Positions 24,768 through 33,261 are shown, numbered from the stretch's first letter. The stretch: 64,000 nucleotides of DNA from Dyadobacter soli (GCF_900101885.1 NZ_FNAN01000002.1:1-64000), one strand, 5' to 3'. Notes: generated by a model from the sequence alone, not told the origin. A program made the numbers and translations.

Positions 24768-24853
24768 AATAGTTTTAAAAAATTTAACAAAAACAAGAAA
24801 ACACGTTGCAATTCACTTTAAAATACTTCTGCCTCGTGCTCAAAAATCGAGCG

Positions 24854-24861
24854 CAAAAGTA
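24854..24861 (-). promoter_or_regulatory. -7 promoter element of the SusCD operon
   Basis: Minus-strand TACTTTTG, exact TAnnTTTG, about 87 bases before the SusC start. It shows that SusCD can be transcribed apart from the two genes upstream. Confidence 0.55.
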
Positions 24862-24934
24862 CCTTTCGACTATTAAGTGAATCGAACGTGGTTATTATGA
24901 AAATGTAAAATTTTCAAGAACTGAAAGTAACCGT

Positions 24935-25813
24935 TTACCAATTAACATGCACCTGGTGCACGTTACTTTTGCGCGAAGAAGTGACCGCAATGCCTTTGGA
25001 AGAAGTGCCGGTAAATGTAAATCCTTCGAGCTCGTCGGCCTTGTCGATATCCACGGAGTTCAGCACCACCTGCTCCCCTTTTTCCAGTGATTTTTTAAGA
25101 TCGACAAATGTGAACCGCCAGCGACGGCCCTCTATTTGATTTTGAATTAATACTAAAACCCCTTTCTCCGGAATCCAATGCAGGTTCTGCACCCACGGCC
25201 CGCAGCTAAACTTCTTCACCAGCACACCCGGGGCGCTGGTTTTGTCCGCTTTTTGCAAAACAGAAGGATCATACAGCCGCACCTCGTTCCGCTTGTCGCC
25301 GTAGTCGGCCGTCGCCACGAGCCATTTGCCATTGTATTCAACATATTCCGGCCGTGTTCCCTGAATGCAGGCATCATCCTCGATTGTGCTGATGAGGTTA
25401 CCGTCCAGGCTTCCGGTTTTCAGCATTCCGTTCCAATCGACCTGGTAGATGACCGCACGCCACAAAGTCCCTTCCGCATTCAGCCGGATGCTGTTACCCA
25501 TGAAAACCGGCAGCTTGCCATGCTTTGCAATGCCCGTCGGGTGGTTGATCACATCTTTACCGTCCACCGTCAGCCGGATTTCCTTTCCAGTATAATGTAA
25601 GGAATCGCCCTTCTGGCTGAACTCCCGCACCATCCCCACCTCGCGGTCGCCGTACAAATACACTTTGCCATCTAAAAACGATGCGCCCTGGCAGGCACCC
25701 AGCGAATCGATGGTATGGGAAGAAACGAGTGAGATTTCAGGTTTGCCGGGGAGGATGAATGCTGCGGTGGTCGCCGCAACACTGGCTGCTGCCAGGAATT
25801 TGAATAGTTTCAT
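24935..25813 (-). CDS. secreted beta-propeller-like protein, unknown function
   Basis: A 292-residue exported protein (signal peptide about 1-19, 'FLAAASVAATTAAFILPG'). The mature part is a series of short repeats of the type 'GACQGASFLDGKVYLYGDREVGMVREFS', 'YNGKWLVATADYGDKRNEVRLYDP' and 'LHWIPEKGVLVLIQNQIEGRRWRFTFVDL', which read as propeller blades. I do not recognise a named family with certainty. It lies between a phytase-like gene and SusC on one strand. That suggests a surface or periplasmic accessory for the same nutrient system, though 167 bases and a promoter separate it from SusC. Confidence 0.7.
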   Translation of the reverse strand: MKLFKFLAAASVAATTAAFILPGKPEISLVSSHTIDSLGACQGASFLDGKVYLYGDREVGMVREFSQKGDSLHYTGKEIRLTVDGKDVINHPTGIAKHGKLPVFMGNSIRLNAEGTLWRAVIYQVDWNGMLKTGSLDGNLISTIEDDACIQGTRPEYVEYNGKWLVATADYGDKRNEVRLYDPSVLQKADKTSAPGVLVKKFSCGPWVQNLHWIPEKGVLVLIQNQIEGRRWRFTFVDLKKSLEKGEQVVLNSVDIDKADELEGFTFTGTSSKGIAVTSSRKSNVHQVHVNW

Positions 25814-25883
25814 TTTGATATGGGGTATTAAAAAAATTGCGGGTGCAAAGCAAAGCCCCGCACCCGCTTGAAAATTCAGATGA

Positions 25884-27179
25884 TTACCAGAGCGGTTGTT
25901 TCAATTTCACGAAATAGATGGTGTTGCGGTCCACAGCGCCGGTTGCCGGAAGAAGCTTCTGAGCGTACACGCCGCCCGCGCCCACTACGCCGAAATCATC
26001 GTCGTTTGAAATGGCAATCGTAGTGGAATTGATGATGGCGATACCTTCGGCCTTATCGTGCGGGTAGAGCGTCGGGATGTCGGTCATCAGGTCGGCAACG
26101 AGCGTTTTGGTTACGGGTTTAATACCGGCAGCAGTCAGGTTTGCCTCGGTTTTCAGCTGCTCTACTGTGAGCCCGCCGTACAGCTTGCCCGTCGCACCAT
26201 TGGCCGGGTCCGAAATATCGGTCGCGTTGCTGATATCGATTTTATACACCTTTTTGATCACCGTTGCGCGGTTCGCATTGGTCGCATATTCGCCGTCGCG
26301 TTCGAGCACGAGGAAAGTGGAATTGTCGATCGCAACGATTTCGCTGTTTGCCTGCAAATTGGCGCGGTCAATGAGATACACATACTCCTTGCTGGCGCCG
26401 CTGGCAATGTCGAAACTGAGGATACGCGTCACGAGCGAGCCGGAAACATCGCCTGCCGACGGGTTATAGAGCGGGAATTGCATGATACCGACGAGTGTTT
26501 TACCGTCGGGCGTGATGGTTATACCCTCCATTCCGCGATTAGGACGCCTCTTGGCAAAAACCAAGGGAATTTTGCGGCCACCAACGCCATTACCGAATGG
26601 GTTAATGCGTTCCAGCGTCTTACCAGTCGCATCGAAATGCACGATATGCGGGCCATACTCGTCGCTCACCCAGAAAGTACCGTCCTTCGCAAGCGCCATC
26701 CCTTCGGAATCGAGTCCGTCGACGCTGTTCGCCAACGTTTGGTTGTTCACGTCCAGCGCCAGCTCACCGCTATAACCGAATCCGGGAGGGTTAGGGAGGC
26801 CATTCAGCTTCGCGCCATTTTCATTTTTGAGTTCGATGGTCTTTTCCAACACGAGTTGATCGCCGATCAGTCTGAACTTGCCGATTTGCGGGGCAAAGCT
26901 GGGGTCCGCGAATACTTTGGAGTCGGTAACCGTGCCGTCGATGTTCGAACCGCGGTCGGTAAGAAGGTAAAAGGCCATCGGGTCGTTCGGGTCCTGCGCC
27001 AAGGCAGATCCGAAACCGCCATTGTAGACTTTAACGCTACCCACCGTTGTGATGATGGTCGGGTTTTGCGCTTCGGCCCTGTCGGGATAATTGTCGGTAG
27101 GAAAACCGTGGTCCGTGCAGCTATTCAATATGGCCACGGCAGCAGCCGTAGAAATGAGCGAGAGTAAAAAGGGTTTCAT
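25884..27179 (-). CDS. phytase-like esterase-domain lipoprotein
   Basis: A 431-residue protein with a lipoprotein signal ('AAAVAILNSC', Cys21). The body matches the 'esterase-like activity of phytase' family (PF13449): 'FYLLTDRGSNIDGT', 'SEGMALAKDGTFWVSDEYGPHIVHFDATGKTLERI', 'RPNRGMEGITITPDGKTLVGIMQFPL' and 'KAEGIAIINSTTIAISNDDDFG'. These are beta-propeller proteins with reported or presumed phosphoester or esterase activity. As a lipoprotein encoded 70 bases upstream of a propeller gene and then SusCD, it may cleave a phosphorylated substrate at the cell surface; this last step is inference. Confidence 0.85.
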   Translation of the reverse strand: MKPFLLSLISTAAAVAILNSCTDHGFPTDNYPDRAEAQNPTIITTVGSVKVYNGGFGSALAQDPNDPMAFYLLTDRGSNIDGTVTDSKVFADPSFAPQIGKFRLIGDQLVLEKTIELKNENGAKLNGLPNPPGFGYSGELALDVNNQTLANSVDGLDSEGMALAKDGTFWVSDEYGPHIVHFDATGKTLERINPFGNGVGGRKIPLVFAKRRPNRGMEGITITPDGKTLVGIMQFPLYNPSAGDVSGSLVTRILSFDIASGASKEYVYLIDRANLQANSEIVAIDNSTFLVLERDGEYATNANRATVIKKVYKIDISNATDISDPANGATGKLYGGLTVEQLKTEANLTAAGIKPVTKTLVADLMTDIPTLYPHDKAEGIAIINSTTIAISNDDDFGVVGAGGVYAQKLLPATGAVDRNTIYFVKLKQPLW

Positions 27180-27269
27180 CTGTGTCCAGGTTAGTTTGCG
27201 TAAAACTACACCGGCCGATTTTACCCGAAGATTAATTCACAATCCGTCAAATCAACATATTGTTAAGCC

Positions 27270-28199
27270 TCAATGCCGGCCTTTTCCCCTGAAACTGGGC
27301 GGCTGAATGTAGAACTCGACGGTCGCCGCGAGCCCGGAAGTACGCACGGGTACCGCATCATGGACCATTTTGTTGGAAAGGTTCTTGCGGTAGCCGCCAA
27401 ACACCTCTACCCCACCGAATTTCCCGAACCGGCGGTTGTAGGAAATACCCATATCGACATCGATCCGGCGGCACACGTCGGGCGTACCTTCGGCCACACG
27501 GTTGAGATAATACGTTCGCGTAACGGCTTCGGCTTTGAAATAAAGCAGATCGTTAGGCGAAAGATTATGCCGCCACGCCATTTTCTTGGGAAGCATGATT
27601 TCAATGCCCTCTCTCTCTGACAGGTTATAATTGAAGAGAAACACAGGCAGGAAGGTCATTTTGTAGCTTTTGTTAAAGATGACCCCGGCACCGATTTCTT
27701 TATTAGGCGACATTCTTTTCAAATAGGACGCGGAAAACGTGTAATTCAGCGGGATTTCCTTCGCAGAAAGCATTGCAAAATTGCCGGTTTTGTTGATATG
27801 GGAGGTCAGAACGAGCCAGGAAGTGCTATCCAGCCGTACAAATGAGTTCAGGTCCAATGCAAAAGTCCGCAAGTTCCAGCCCTCGAATTTCTTGGCAGGA
27901 TTTTCTCCGCTGCTCTTGAATTCCAGCTGCTCTGCACGGTAATTCGGCCCGAGTACCAATGCAAAATTCTTTTTATGAACAACCGGCAGCCAGGCGCGGA
28001 CATACATTTCCTCGTTGGTAAACGTCTTGTTCCCGCTGTTGGCAAATCGGTAAACTTTCCCAGGCGCATGCGTGGTTCGAAAAGTGATCCATTTGGACGG
28101 AGCCATACCAGGTAAACCGGGCTTTTGGGCACAACAAACCATGCTTATGCCCCATAAGGATAAGAAAAACGCAAATGCCTCCGGCCTCCGAAACTGCAT
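27270..28199 (-). CDS. putative outer-membrane beta-barrel protein (DUF6268-like)
   Basis: I start this gene at the ATG at 28199 (309 residues). The frame runs 87 codons further upstream, but only here does a signal peptide begin ('RRPEAFAFFLSLWGISMVCCAQ'). The mature sequence has alternating hydrophobic strands such as 'FALVLGPNYRAEQLEFKS', 'IPLNYTFSASYLKR', 'IGAGVIFNKSYKMTFLPVFLFNYNLS' and a C-terminal strand 'AATVEFYIQPP'. That is the look of a 10-14-strand outer-membrane barrel like the DUF6268 group. Function unknown. It is the first gene of a minus-strand run and lacks a clear consensus promoter. Confidence 0.7.
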   Translation of the reverse strand: MQFRRPEAFAFFLSLWGISMVCCAQKPGLPGMAPSKWITFRTTHAPGKVYRFANSGNKTFTNEEMYVRAWLPVVHKKNFALVLGPNYRAEQLEFKSSGENPAKKFEGWNLRTFALDLNSFVRLDSTSWLVLTSHINKTGNFAMLSAKEIPLNYTFSASYLKRMSPNKEIGAGVIFNKSYKMTFLPVFLFNYNLSEREGIEIMLPKKMAWRHNLSPNDLLYFKAEAVTRTYYLNRVAEGTPDVCRRIDVDMGISYNRRFGKFGGVEVFGGYRKNLSNKMVHDAVPVRTSGLAATVEFYIQPPSFRGKGRH

Positions 28200-28518
28200 A
28201 CTTCGCCTGTAAATGGTGGTAATAGTTCTAACCTGCACTAAATTATTCGTTATGAGCCGGTAACGCAATGATATATTCATTAAGTTCCGGAAGTAAAATC
28301 CCGCCGGGAACGCATTACTAATATACGTTGCGCCGGCATGAAATAATAAACGAATCAGCGGGCAGTTTCGGATGAGCGAACAGTAATTTTTTATTGGTAC
28401 AAAATCGCCCCTCCTACTCACGAAAAAGAAAGTCTCTGAAAAACGGGCCACAAACGGCATTGTTTGAAAACTATAAGCAATGATTTGAAAGTATTAATCA
28501 GCATAGCAAACAGGTTAC
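28200..28518. other. intergenic region between divergent genes
   Basis: 354 bases separate the outer-membrane barrel gene from the alcohol dehydrogenase. The only supported element is the dehydrogenase promoter at its right end. I see no gene or strong repeat here. Confidence 0.4.
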
Positions 28519-28526
28519 TAATTTTG
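28519..28526 (+). promoter_or_regulatory. -7 promoter element for the alcohol dehydrogenase
   Basis: TAATTTTG, an exact TAnnTTTG match 27 bases before the ATG at 28554. No TTG at the usual distance. Confidence 0.5.
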
Positions 28527-28553
28527 TATTTGAATTAAACCCCTTTTTCTGAC

Positions 28554-29594
28554 ATGATTCAAGCAAAAGCATACGCAGCCCAAACTCCTGAAACCGACCT
28601 CGCGCCGTGGGAATTTGAAAGAAGGGACGTCGGCCCGCACGATGTTCAGATTGAAATCCACTATTGCGGCGTCTGTCACTCCGATCTGCACCAGATCAAA
28701 GATGAATGGTTTCCGGGCGTTTTCCCGATGGTTCCCGGTCATGAAATTGTCGGAAAAGTTACGCAGGTAGGCGCGCACGTGAAGAAATTCAAAGCTGGTG
28801 ACCTCGCCGGTGTAGGTTGCATGGTCGATTCCTGCCAGGTTTGCGAAAACTGCAAAGACGGCCTGGAACAATACTGCCTCGACGGTAATACCCAAACCTA
28901 CAACAACCTCGACCGCAGCGGCGTACCGACTTATGGTGGCTACTCCAACACCATTATCGTACGCGAGGAATTCGTCCTTTCGGTTTCCGACAAGCTGTCC
29001 CTGGCCGCAACCGCTCCCCTGCTTTGCGCCGGTATCACCACATATTCGCCGCTCCGTCACTGGAAAGTGGGCAAAGGTCATAAACTGGCAGTACTCGGCC
29101 TCGGCGGACTGGGCCATATGGGCGTAAAATTCGGTGTTGCATTCGGTGCCGAAGTGACCGTCCTCAGCACGTCTGCTTCGAAAGAGCAAGCGGCGAAGGA
29201 TCTGGGCGCACACCATTTCGTAGTAACCTCCGATCCTGAACAGGTAAAAGCAGTAAAAGGCAGCTTCGATTTCATCCTCGACACCGTTTCCGCGGTGCAC
29301 GATATGGATATGTATCTGTCGCTCCTCCGCACGAACGGAACCCTGATCAATGTAGGTGTTCCTACCGAGCCCTATTCCGTTCAGCCATTCTCGCTCCTGA
29401 CGGGCCGCCGCAGTATGGCAGGCTCCGGTATCGGTGGCATCGCTGAAACGCAGGAAATGCTCGATTTCTGCGCCGAGCATGACATCGTCTCCGACATTGA
29501 GCTCATCGATATCAAAGACATTACCGCTTCCTACGAGCGCATGCTGAAAGGCGACGTACGGTACCGGTTTGTGATTGATATGGCAACATTGTAA
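28554..29594 (+). CDS. zinc-dependent NAD(P) alcohol dehydrogenase (YahK/CAD-like)
   Basis: A 346-residue medium-chain dehydrogenase. Catalytic zinc region: Cys41 in 'CGVCHSDLH' and 'PGHEIVGKV' (His63, Glu64). Structural zinc: Cys94, Cys97, Cys100 and Cys108 in 'DSCQVCENCKDGLEQYC'. Rossmann loop 'LAVLGLGGLGHMGVKF' is near residue 180. Length and motifs match the cinnamyl-alcohol/YahK group of broad-range aldehyde reductases, which use NADPH to reduce aldehydes in the cytoplasm. It is a single-gene unit with its own promoter and a hairpin downstream. A detoxifying aldehyde reductase is the likely role. Confidence 0.92.
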   Translation: MIQAKAYAAQTPETDLAPWEFERRDVGPHDVQIEIHYCGVCHSDLHQIKDEWFPGVFPMVPGHEIVGKVTQVGAHVKKFKAGDLAGVGCMVDSCQVCENCKDGLEQYCLDGNTQTYNNLDRSGVPTYGGYSNTIIVREEFVLSVSDKLSLAATAPLLCAGITTYSPLRHWKVGKGHKLAVLGLGGLGHMGVKFGVAFGAEVTVLSTSASKEQAAKDLGAHHFVVTSDPEQVKAVKGSFDFILDTVSAVHDMDMYLSLLRTNGTLINVGVPTEPYSVQPFSLLTGRRSMAGSGIGGIAETQEMLDFCAEHDIVSDIELIDIKDITASYERMLKGDVRYRFVIDMATL

Positions 29595-29599
29595 GTTTC

Positions 29600-29632
29600 A
29601 TGCCCCGGTGCCCGCAATGGTGCCGGGGGCAT
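29600..29632. terminator. GC-rich hairpin between converging genes
   Basis: ATGCCCC (29600-29606) pairs with GGGGCAT (29626-29632), with additional GGTGCC words inside. There is no T-run on either side, so terminator function is only probable. Confidence 0.45.
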
Positions 29633-29995
29633 TCACCATATTCCCTCGAAAACATCCATTCTCCGTTCATACATCGCATTCCTCAAAATCTTGATTCTCT
29701 TTTCGATTTCCTGTACATCTTCACAACATACTCCCGGCTTAGCTTTTGCAACTTCCAACTCGGCTATGCATTTTTTATTTCCATATGCATAGTAAACCAA
29801 ACGCAATTGAGCATGCAAAACCTTCCAAACGATAAATGTAATGTAGCCGAAAACAGGGGCACACACCGAAACTATTCCTTTAAATCCCGACTCGGGAAGT
29901 TGAAGAAAAAGTGTTGAATAGAATGAGGCAACAGCGGTAACAGTGCTATCAGCCTTGTTAACCGGAATCCTTTTTCTGGTTTTCTGTAAATGCAT
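29633..29995 (-). CDS. small membrane protein, second gene of a two-gene cassette
   Basis: A 120-residue protein with one or two hydrophobic segments ('VTAVASFYSTLFLQL' about 18-32 and 'GIVSVCAPVFGYITFIVWKVL' about 40-60), then a charged helical tail ('DVQEIEKRIKILRNAMYERRMDVFEGIW') that may form a coiled coil. The ATG follows the stop of the upstream gene with zero spacing, so translation is coupled. I recognise no family. The pair has lower G+C and simpler composition than the flanking metabolic genes. Confidence 0.6.
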   Translation of the reverse strand: MHLQKTRKRIPVNKADSTVTAVASFYSTLFLQLPESGFKGIVSVCAPVFGYITFIVWKVLHAQLRLVYYAYGNKKCIAELEVAKAKPGVCCEDVQEIEKRIKILRNAMYERRMDVFEGIW

Positions 29996-30211
29996 TTACT
30001 TCCAAAAATCTATCAATTCTTTGTCAAAATCTTTCGGTGGATGTTTCCTGAATGTGATCGTCTTACCATTTTCAGGATTGTAGAATGTAACTTCATCCTT
30101 GAAGAAAATAGAAAAAGCATCGATAACGGAATATAACCCCCAACTACCCAGGCCGATCAAAACAGCCCAGGAAAAGTAGTTGGTCAATTCTTCATAGTTA
30201 ATGGGTCCCAT
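29996..30211 (-). CDS. small membrane protein, first gene of a two-gene cassette
   Basis: A 71-residue protein starting at the ATG at 30211. The frame stays open upstream to 30424, but that stretch overlaps the end of the neighbouring hydrolase gene and does not look coding. A single membrane segment ('YFSWAVLIGLGSWGLYSVIDAFSIFF') is followed by a soluble tail with 'VTFYNPENGKTITFRKHPPKDFDKELIDFWK'. The tail is short, charged and could bind a partner. It is directly followed by the second small membrane protein. Family not recognised. Confidence 0.55.
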   Translation of the reverse strand: MGPINYEELTNYFSWAVLIGLGSWGLYSVIDAFSIFFKDEVTFYNPENGKTITFRKHPPKDFDKELIDFWK

Positions 30212-30389
30212 ATAAACGTGATTTAAGTGATTAACTACCTTTGTTTCAGCCAAATGTATTATCCTCTTTTCGGCTTTCAAAGCAAATAAAATACCGTTTA
30301 TCCTGCGGGAAGCTAACCACCTCTTTATCAACAAAAGTACCGTCCGGAAATGTCCGAACGGCACAGTACTTGGTAGGCTTGTAGTAGGA

Positions 30390-31343
30390 CTACTCTCCCA
30401 GAAAATCGATCGCTTCCTGGACAAACCGGTCGGCGTACTGGCAGAATGCGGCGTGGCCTGCGTCGGGGTACACTACGAGGTTGGCATTAGGGATGCTTTG
30501 TGAAGCGTTGATCGCATTCACTACCGGAACAGGAACATCGTTTTTCCCCTGCACGAGCAACACTGGCTGCTGGATCGTCTTCAATTCGGCCAACGCATTC
30601 GGATAAGGCTTCGCCCAGGCGAGTACAGCTCCGAGTTGGGCGCCACCGCCTTGCTGGCTCAAAGGCTCGTCACGATCGGTTTTGCGTGCCTGAACACGCG
30701 CATAGGAAGCTTTTCCGGCTTTCTGGCTGGCTTCCGATTTGGTAAAACCGAATGTCAGGAAAGTTTCTTCCGGCGTGAGATTCGCAGTCGAAGCGATGAT
30801 GTTGGGCAAGTTCGAGAGCCCTTCGCTTCCTTTGGGTCCGGTGCCGGTCAGGATGGCTTTGCGAACCAGCGCAGGCTCATCGAGCAGTACTTGTTGCGTA
30901 ATGAAACCGCCCATTGAAAAACCCATCAGATCCACTTTGGTGAGGCCCATCGCTTTGATGAACGTCACTGCATCCTTAGCCATTTCGCCGATGGTAGCAG
31001 GCACTTGGCCGGTAGAACTTCCCACGCCTTTGTTGTCGAACAAAATTACCTTGTGTTTCTGTGCAAGCCCGTTGGTAATGGCCGGGTCCCAGTCGTCCAT
31101 CGAGCTGCCGAGCGATGCCAGCATGACCAGTGGTACACCCGATTGATCGCCGAGAATGCGGTAGGCATATTTGGTACCGCCGGCTTCGACAAATTGCGTT
31201 TTGGCTGTTTGATGGTAATCGATTGCAACCGGCGCTGGCTGGTTGCCGGACGCGTCGTCGTTGTTGCAGGAAACAAGCCCCAATGCCAGGATGGCAGAGA
31301 AGAATACAGATTTAAAGGAAACACCCGTGTTGATTTTCATCAT
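30390..31343 (-). CDS. alpha/beta-hydrolase-fold lipoprotein
   Basis: A 317-residue protein with a lipoprotein signal ('FFSAILALGLVSC', Cys26) and an alpha/beta-hydrolase domain. Features are oxyanion loop 'LVMLASLGSSMDDWDP', nucleophile elbow 'LMGFSMGGFITQQVLL' (Ser near residue 144), acid 'VLLVQGKNDVPVPV' and 'YPDAGHAAFCQY' with the catalytic His. The fold is closest to the non-haem peroxidase / haloperoxidase-like esterases. Location on the outer or inner membrane suggests action on an imported or surface ester; the substrate is unknown. A TAGTTTTG promoter lies 35 bases upstream of the start. Confidence 0.87.
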   Translation of the reverse strand: MMKINTGVSFKSVFFSAILALGLVSCNNDDASGNQPAPVAIDYHQTAKTQFVEAGGTKYAYRILGDQSGVPLVMLASLGSSMDDWDPAITNGLAQKHKVILFDNKGVGSSTGQVPATIGEMAKDAVTFIKAMGLTKVDLMGFSMGGFITQQVLLDEPALVRKAILTGTGPKGSEGLSNLPNIIASTANLTPEETFLTFGFTKSEASQKAGKASYARVQARKTDRDEPLSQQGGGAQLGAVLAWAKPYPNALAELKTIQQPVLLVQGKNDVPVPVVNAINASQSIPNANLVVYPDAGHAAFCQYADRFVQEAIDFLGE

Positions 31344-31377
31344 TGTAATTGTTTTGGTCTGTGAATGATTGACGGGT

Positions 31378-31385
31378 CAAAACTA
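31378..31385 (-). promoter_or_regulatory. -7 promoter element for the hydrolase lipoprotein
   Basis: Minus-strand TAGTTTTG, an exact TAnnTTTG match 35 bases before the start codon at 31343. Confidence 0.5.
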
Positions 31386-31479
31386 GGTTCACAAACCAGC
31401 ACGGGAAATCAGGATAATGCCCAAATCGGCCAAACAGGCCCTGAAATGGACAATGCGCCTACTGAGATATACAACGGGT

Positions 31480-31640
31480 TACTTTTGATCCGTAAAGTAG
31501 AATAATATCTATATATTCTCACGAATGCTTTTAAAAGTATTTCGCATTGAAGAACTTTTACTACCTTGCTTTCATAATGGATTTTAGTTCATTATTTATA
31601 GAAGGTAATCTATTAAAGCCGGGTGGTTCGCTCCGGCTTT
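31480..31640 (+). ncRNA. possible small RNA between two minus-strand genes
   Basis: A plus-strand TACTTTTG (31480-31487, consensus) is followed about 130 bases later by the hairpin AAAGCCGG/CCGGCTTT at 31615-31640 and CTTCATTT. The space between holds an imperfect dyad around 31533-31555 and only a 20-codon ORF. A transcript of roughly 150 bases would lie antisense to nothing known and could be a regulatory RNA or leader peptide. The hairpin may equally be the terminator of the minus-strand MBL gene. Weak case. Confidence 0.25.
31615..31640. terminator. 8-bp hairpin downstream of the MBL gene
   Basis: AAAGCCGG/CCGGCTTT with a 10-base loop, seven bases beyond the minus-strand MBL stop. It is a likely terminator for that gene. 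Confidence 0.5.
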
Positions 31641-31646
31641 CTTCAT

Positions 31647-32906
31647 TTAACGGGATGTGTAAGGCCCGTGTATCGATTTGATTTTCAGATCCTCATCCCG
31701 GTCGTCGAGCACAAAAACCCGGTAACTATCTCCCCCATTCGCGACGCGAACTACCACATGGCCGCTATCACTTTTCAAACGGTTGAGCAGCTCACCGATC
31801 ACCAGCTTGTTGGCTTCCAGCATATCCGTAGCGAACACATCCCGCTCGCCCTGGTAAATGCGCTGTGAATAAATGCGGTCGAGCACGTCGTGGCCCGGGT
31901 GATCCGACGACCATACCGGGATTACCAGCACGCGGGGCCGCAATGCGCCGAGCAGGACATCGTTCTGCGAATCGCGGTTGCCGTGGTGGTCGAGAATGTG
32001 GACATCCACAGGGCCTACCACCTTTGCCACGGGCGTTTCCACATCGTGCCAGGCCGGCACACCGGGTTGTAACACTCCGGGCGTATCGCCGCCAGTGAAA
32101 TAATCGAACTTGCCGTAACTGATCCTCGTGGCAATGCTGCACATATTTTCGCTCGGATACTGCTCCGGTTTCAGGTCTTTCAGCTCCGGGAAATGCTTGC
32201 GGGTCACGTTGCCCACGCCCGTCCATATTTCGCCATTCGCTGAAATATTCCGCACCTCGAATGCGCCCTTATATTTCTGCGGATTATGCAGCAGCACGAT
32301 CTGATCATTACGTCCCGGAACGCTTCCCTCTACACGCAGCCCCTTGTTTTTCACCTGCCAATCGAGGAAAGTGCGGTAATTGCGTACCATCGTGTCCTTG
32401 GAAACCCTCGGATAGGCATAATCCGGCCAGCCGCGGTCGATGATCTTTTTCACCGGCACAAACTCCGCCACCTCGGTAATACCCGCCAGCACATATTTAC
32501 CCTGCTCCGACTTTTTAGAAATGGACGTCGGCGAGCCCATATGGTCGTCGTGGAAATGCGTCATCAGCGCATAGTCCACAACGGGCGTTTTGGAAACCTT
32601 GCGGATATACCGGGCGATCCATTCCCCCGGTTGGCGCTCTGCGCTCGGTTTGGCCTTCGTGTTACGTGCGCTTTGCGTACGCGCCTCCGTGGGATCGAGC
32701 GCGCCCGCGTCCACGAGCAATGTGGTACCATCCGGCAGGATCATGAACGCCGAATTCCCCATCCCGGTATTGATATGGTGAATGTCGAGTTCTCCCTCCT
32801 GCCAGGCCGGCAGCGGTTGGCCGACTGTTTGCGCAAGAACAACAGGCGCAGAAAAGCCCAGCCAAAGCATGGCCAGGCTGGTTTTTACAATAGTGGTGTA
32901 TTTCAT
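31647..32906 (-). CDS. exported MBL-fold (metallo-beta-lactamase-like) hydrolase
   Basis: A 419-residue protein. The start at 32906 gives a proper signal peptide ('TSLAMLWLGFSAPVVLAQ'). The metal site is 'LMTHFHDDHMGSP' (His117-x-His119-x-Asp121-His122), the mark of this superfamily. The arrangement 'DIHHINTGMGNSAFMILPDGTTLLVDAG' and later 'VHILDHHGNRDSQN' resembles the ComEC-type MBL subgroup. It probably hydrolyses a phosphoester, lactone or similar bond in the periplasm. A 100-residue protein is encoded just upstream and a SusCD pair further upstream on the same strand, so it may process that system's substrate (inference). Confidence 0.87.
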   Translation of the reverse strand: MKYTTIVKTSLAMLWLGFSAPVVLAQTVGQPLPAWQEGELDIHHINTGMGNSAFMILPDGTTLLVDAGALDPTEARTQSARNTKAKPSAERQPGEWIARYIRKVSKTPVVDYALMTHFHDDHMGSPTSISKKSEQGKYVLAGITEVAEFVPVKKIIDRGWPDYAYPRVSKDTMVRNYRTFLDWQVKNKGLRVEGSVPGRNDQIVLLHNPQKYKGAFEVRNISANGEIWTGVGNVTRKHFPELKDLKPEQYPSENMCSIATRISYGKFDYFTGGDTPGVLQPGVPAWHDVETPVAKVVGPVDVHILDHHGNRDSQNDVLLGALRPRVLVIPVWSSDHPGHDVLDRIYSQRIYQGERDVFATDMLEANKLVIGELLNRLKSDSGHVVVRVANGGDSYRVFVLDDRDEDLKIKSIHGPYTSR

Positions 32907-32925
32907 CGGTAACTTTTGAAAAGGA

Positions 32926-33228
32926 TTAGTCTTGTACTTCCAAAGCATGCAATTTATCAAACTCCCGGACAGTTTTCCGGATCTGCTTCCGGTGCACGCC
33001 GCTGTACTGGATTTGCAATGCGCTGGCCTTCTCGGGTTCCAGGTTTTTCAATTTCCAATACTTGGGGTGCGTCAGCCCGATGGGCGGCCTGAACGCTTCT
33101 TCTTTCGGGTCTCTGATCAAAACGTCGACCTGGATACTTACTTTGGAGAGGTCCTCGGCGAGTACGCCCTCCACTTTTACTTTCACGGCTCTTCCGGTTT
33201 CTAAAACAAATATTTTTTCGTGCGTCAT
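32926..33228 (-). CDS. small conserved protein, unknown function
   Basis: A 100-residue, charged cytoplasmic protein ('VKVKVEGVLAEDLSKVSIQVDVLIRDPKEEAFRPPIGLTHPKYWKLKNLEPEKASALQIQYSG'). A beta-rich first half precedes a basic C-terminal helix ('RKQIRKTVREFDKLHALE'). It has its own consensus promoter (33254-33261) and is followed after 19 bases by the MBL hydrolase gene, with which it is probably co-transcribed. No family recognised. Confidence 0.7.
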   Translation of the reverse strand: MTHEKIFVLETGRAVKVKVEGVLAEDLSKVSIQVDVLIRDPKEEAFRPPIGLTHPKYWKLKNLEPEKASALQIQYSGVHRKQIRKTVREFDKLHALEVQD

Positions 33229-33253
33229 CTCACATCCAAACTTAATTCGGCGC

Positions 33254-33261
33254 CAAAGGTA
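33254..33261 (-). promoter_or_regulatory. -7 promoter element for the small protein and MBL hydrolase
   Basis: Minus-strand TACCTTTG, an exact TAnnTTTG match 25 bases before the start at 33228. Confidence 0.55.

Noticed and set aside
26058..27167. Plus-strand open frame of 369 codons
   Set aside because: Antisense to the phytase-like lipoprotein, which has a signal peptide and family motifs.
27270..28460. Long form (396 residues) of the barrel protein gene
   Set aside because: The extra 87 residues before the ATG at 28199 carry no signal peptide or family pattern, whereas the shorter form begins with a good signal peptide.
28518..29480. Minus-strand open frame of 320 codons
   Set aside because: Antisense to the zinc alcohol dehydrogenase with all zinc ligands in place.
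29996..30424. Long form (142 residues) of the small membrane protein
   Set aside because: It would overlap the hydrolase gene's 3' end, and the added part is not protein-like; the ATG at 30211 is preferred.
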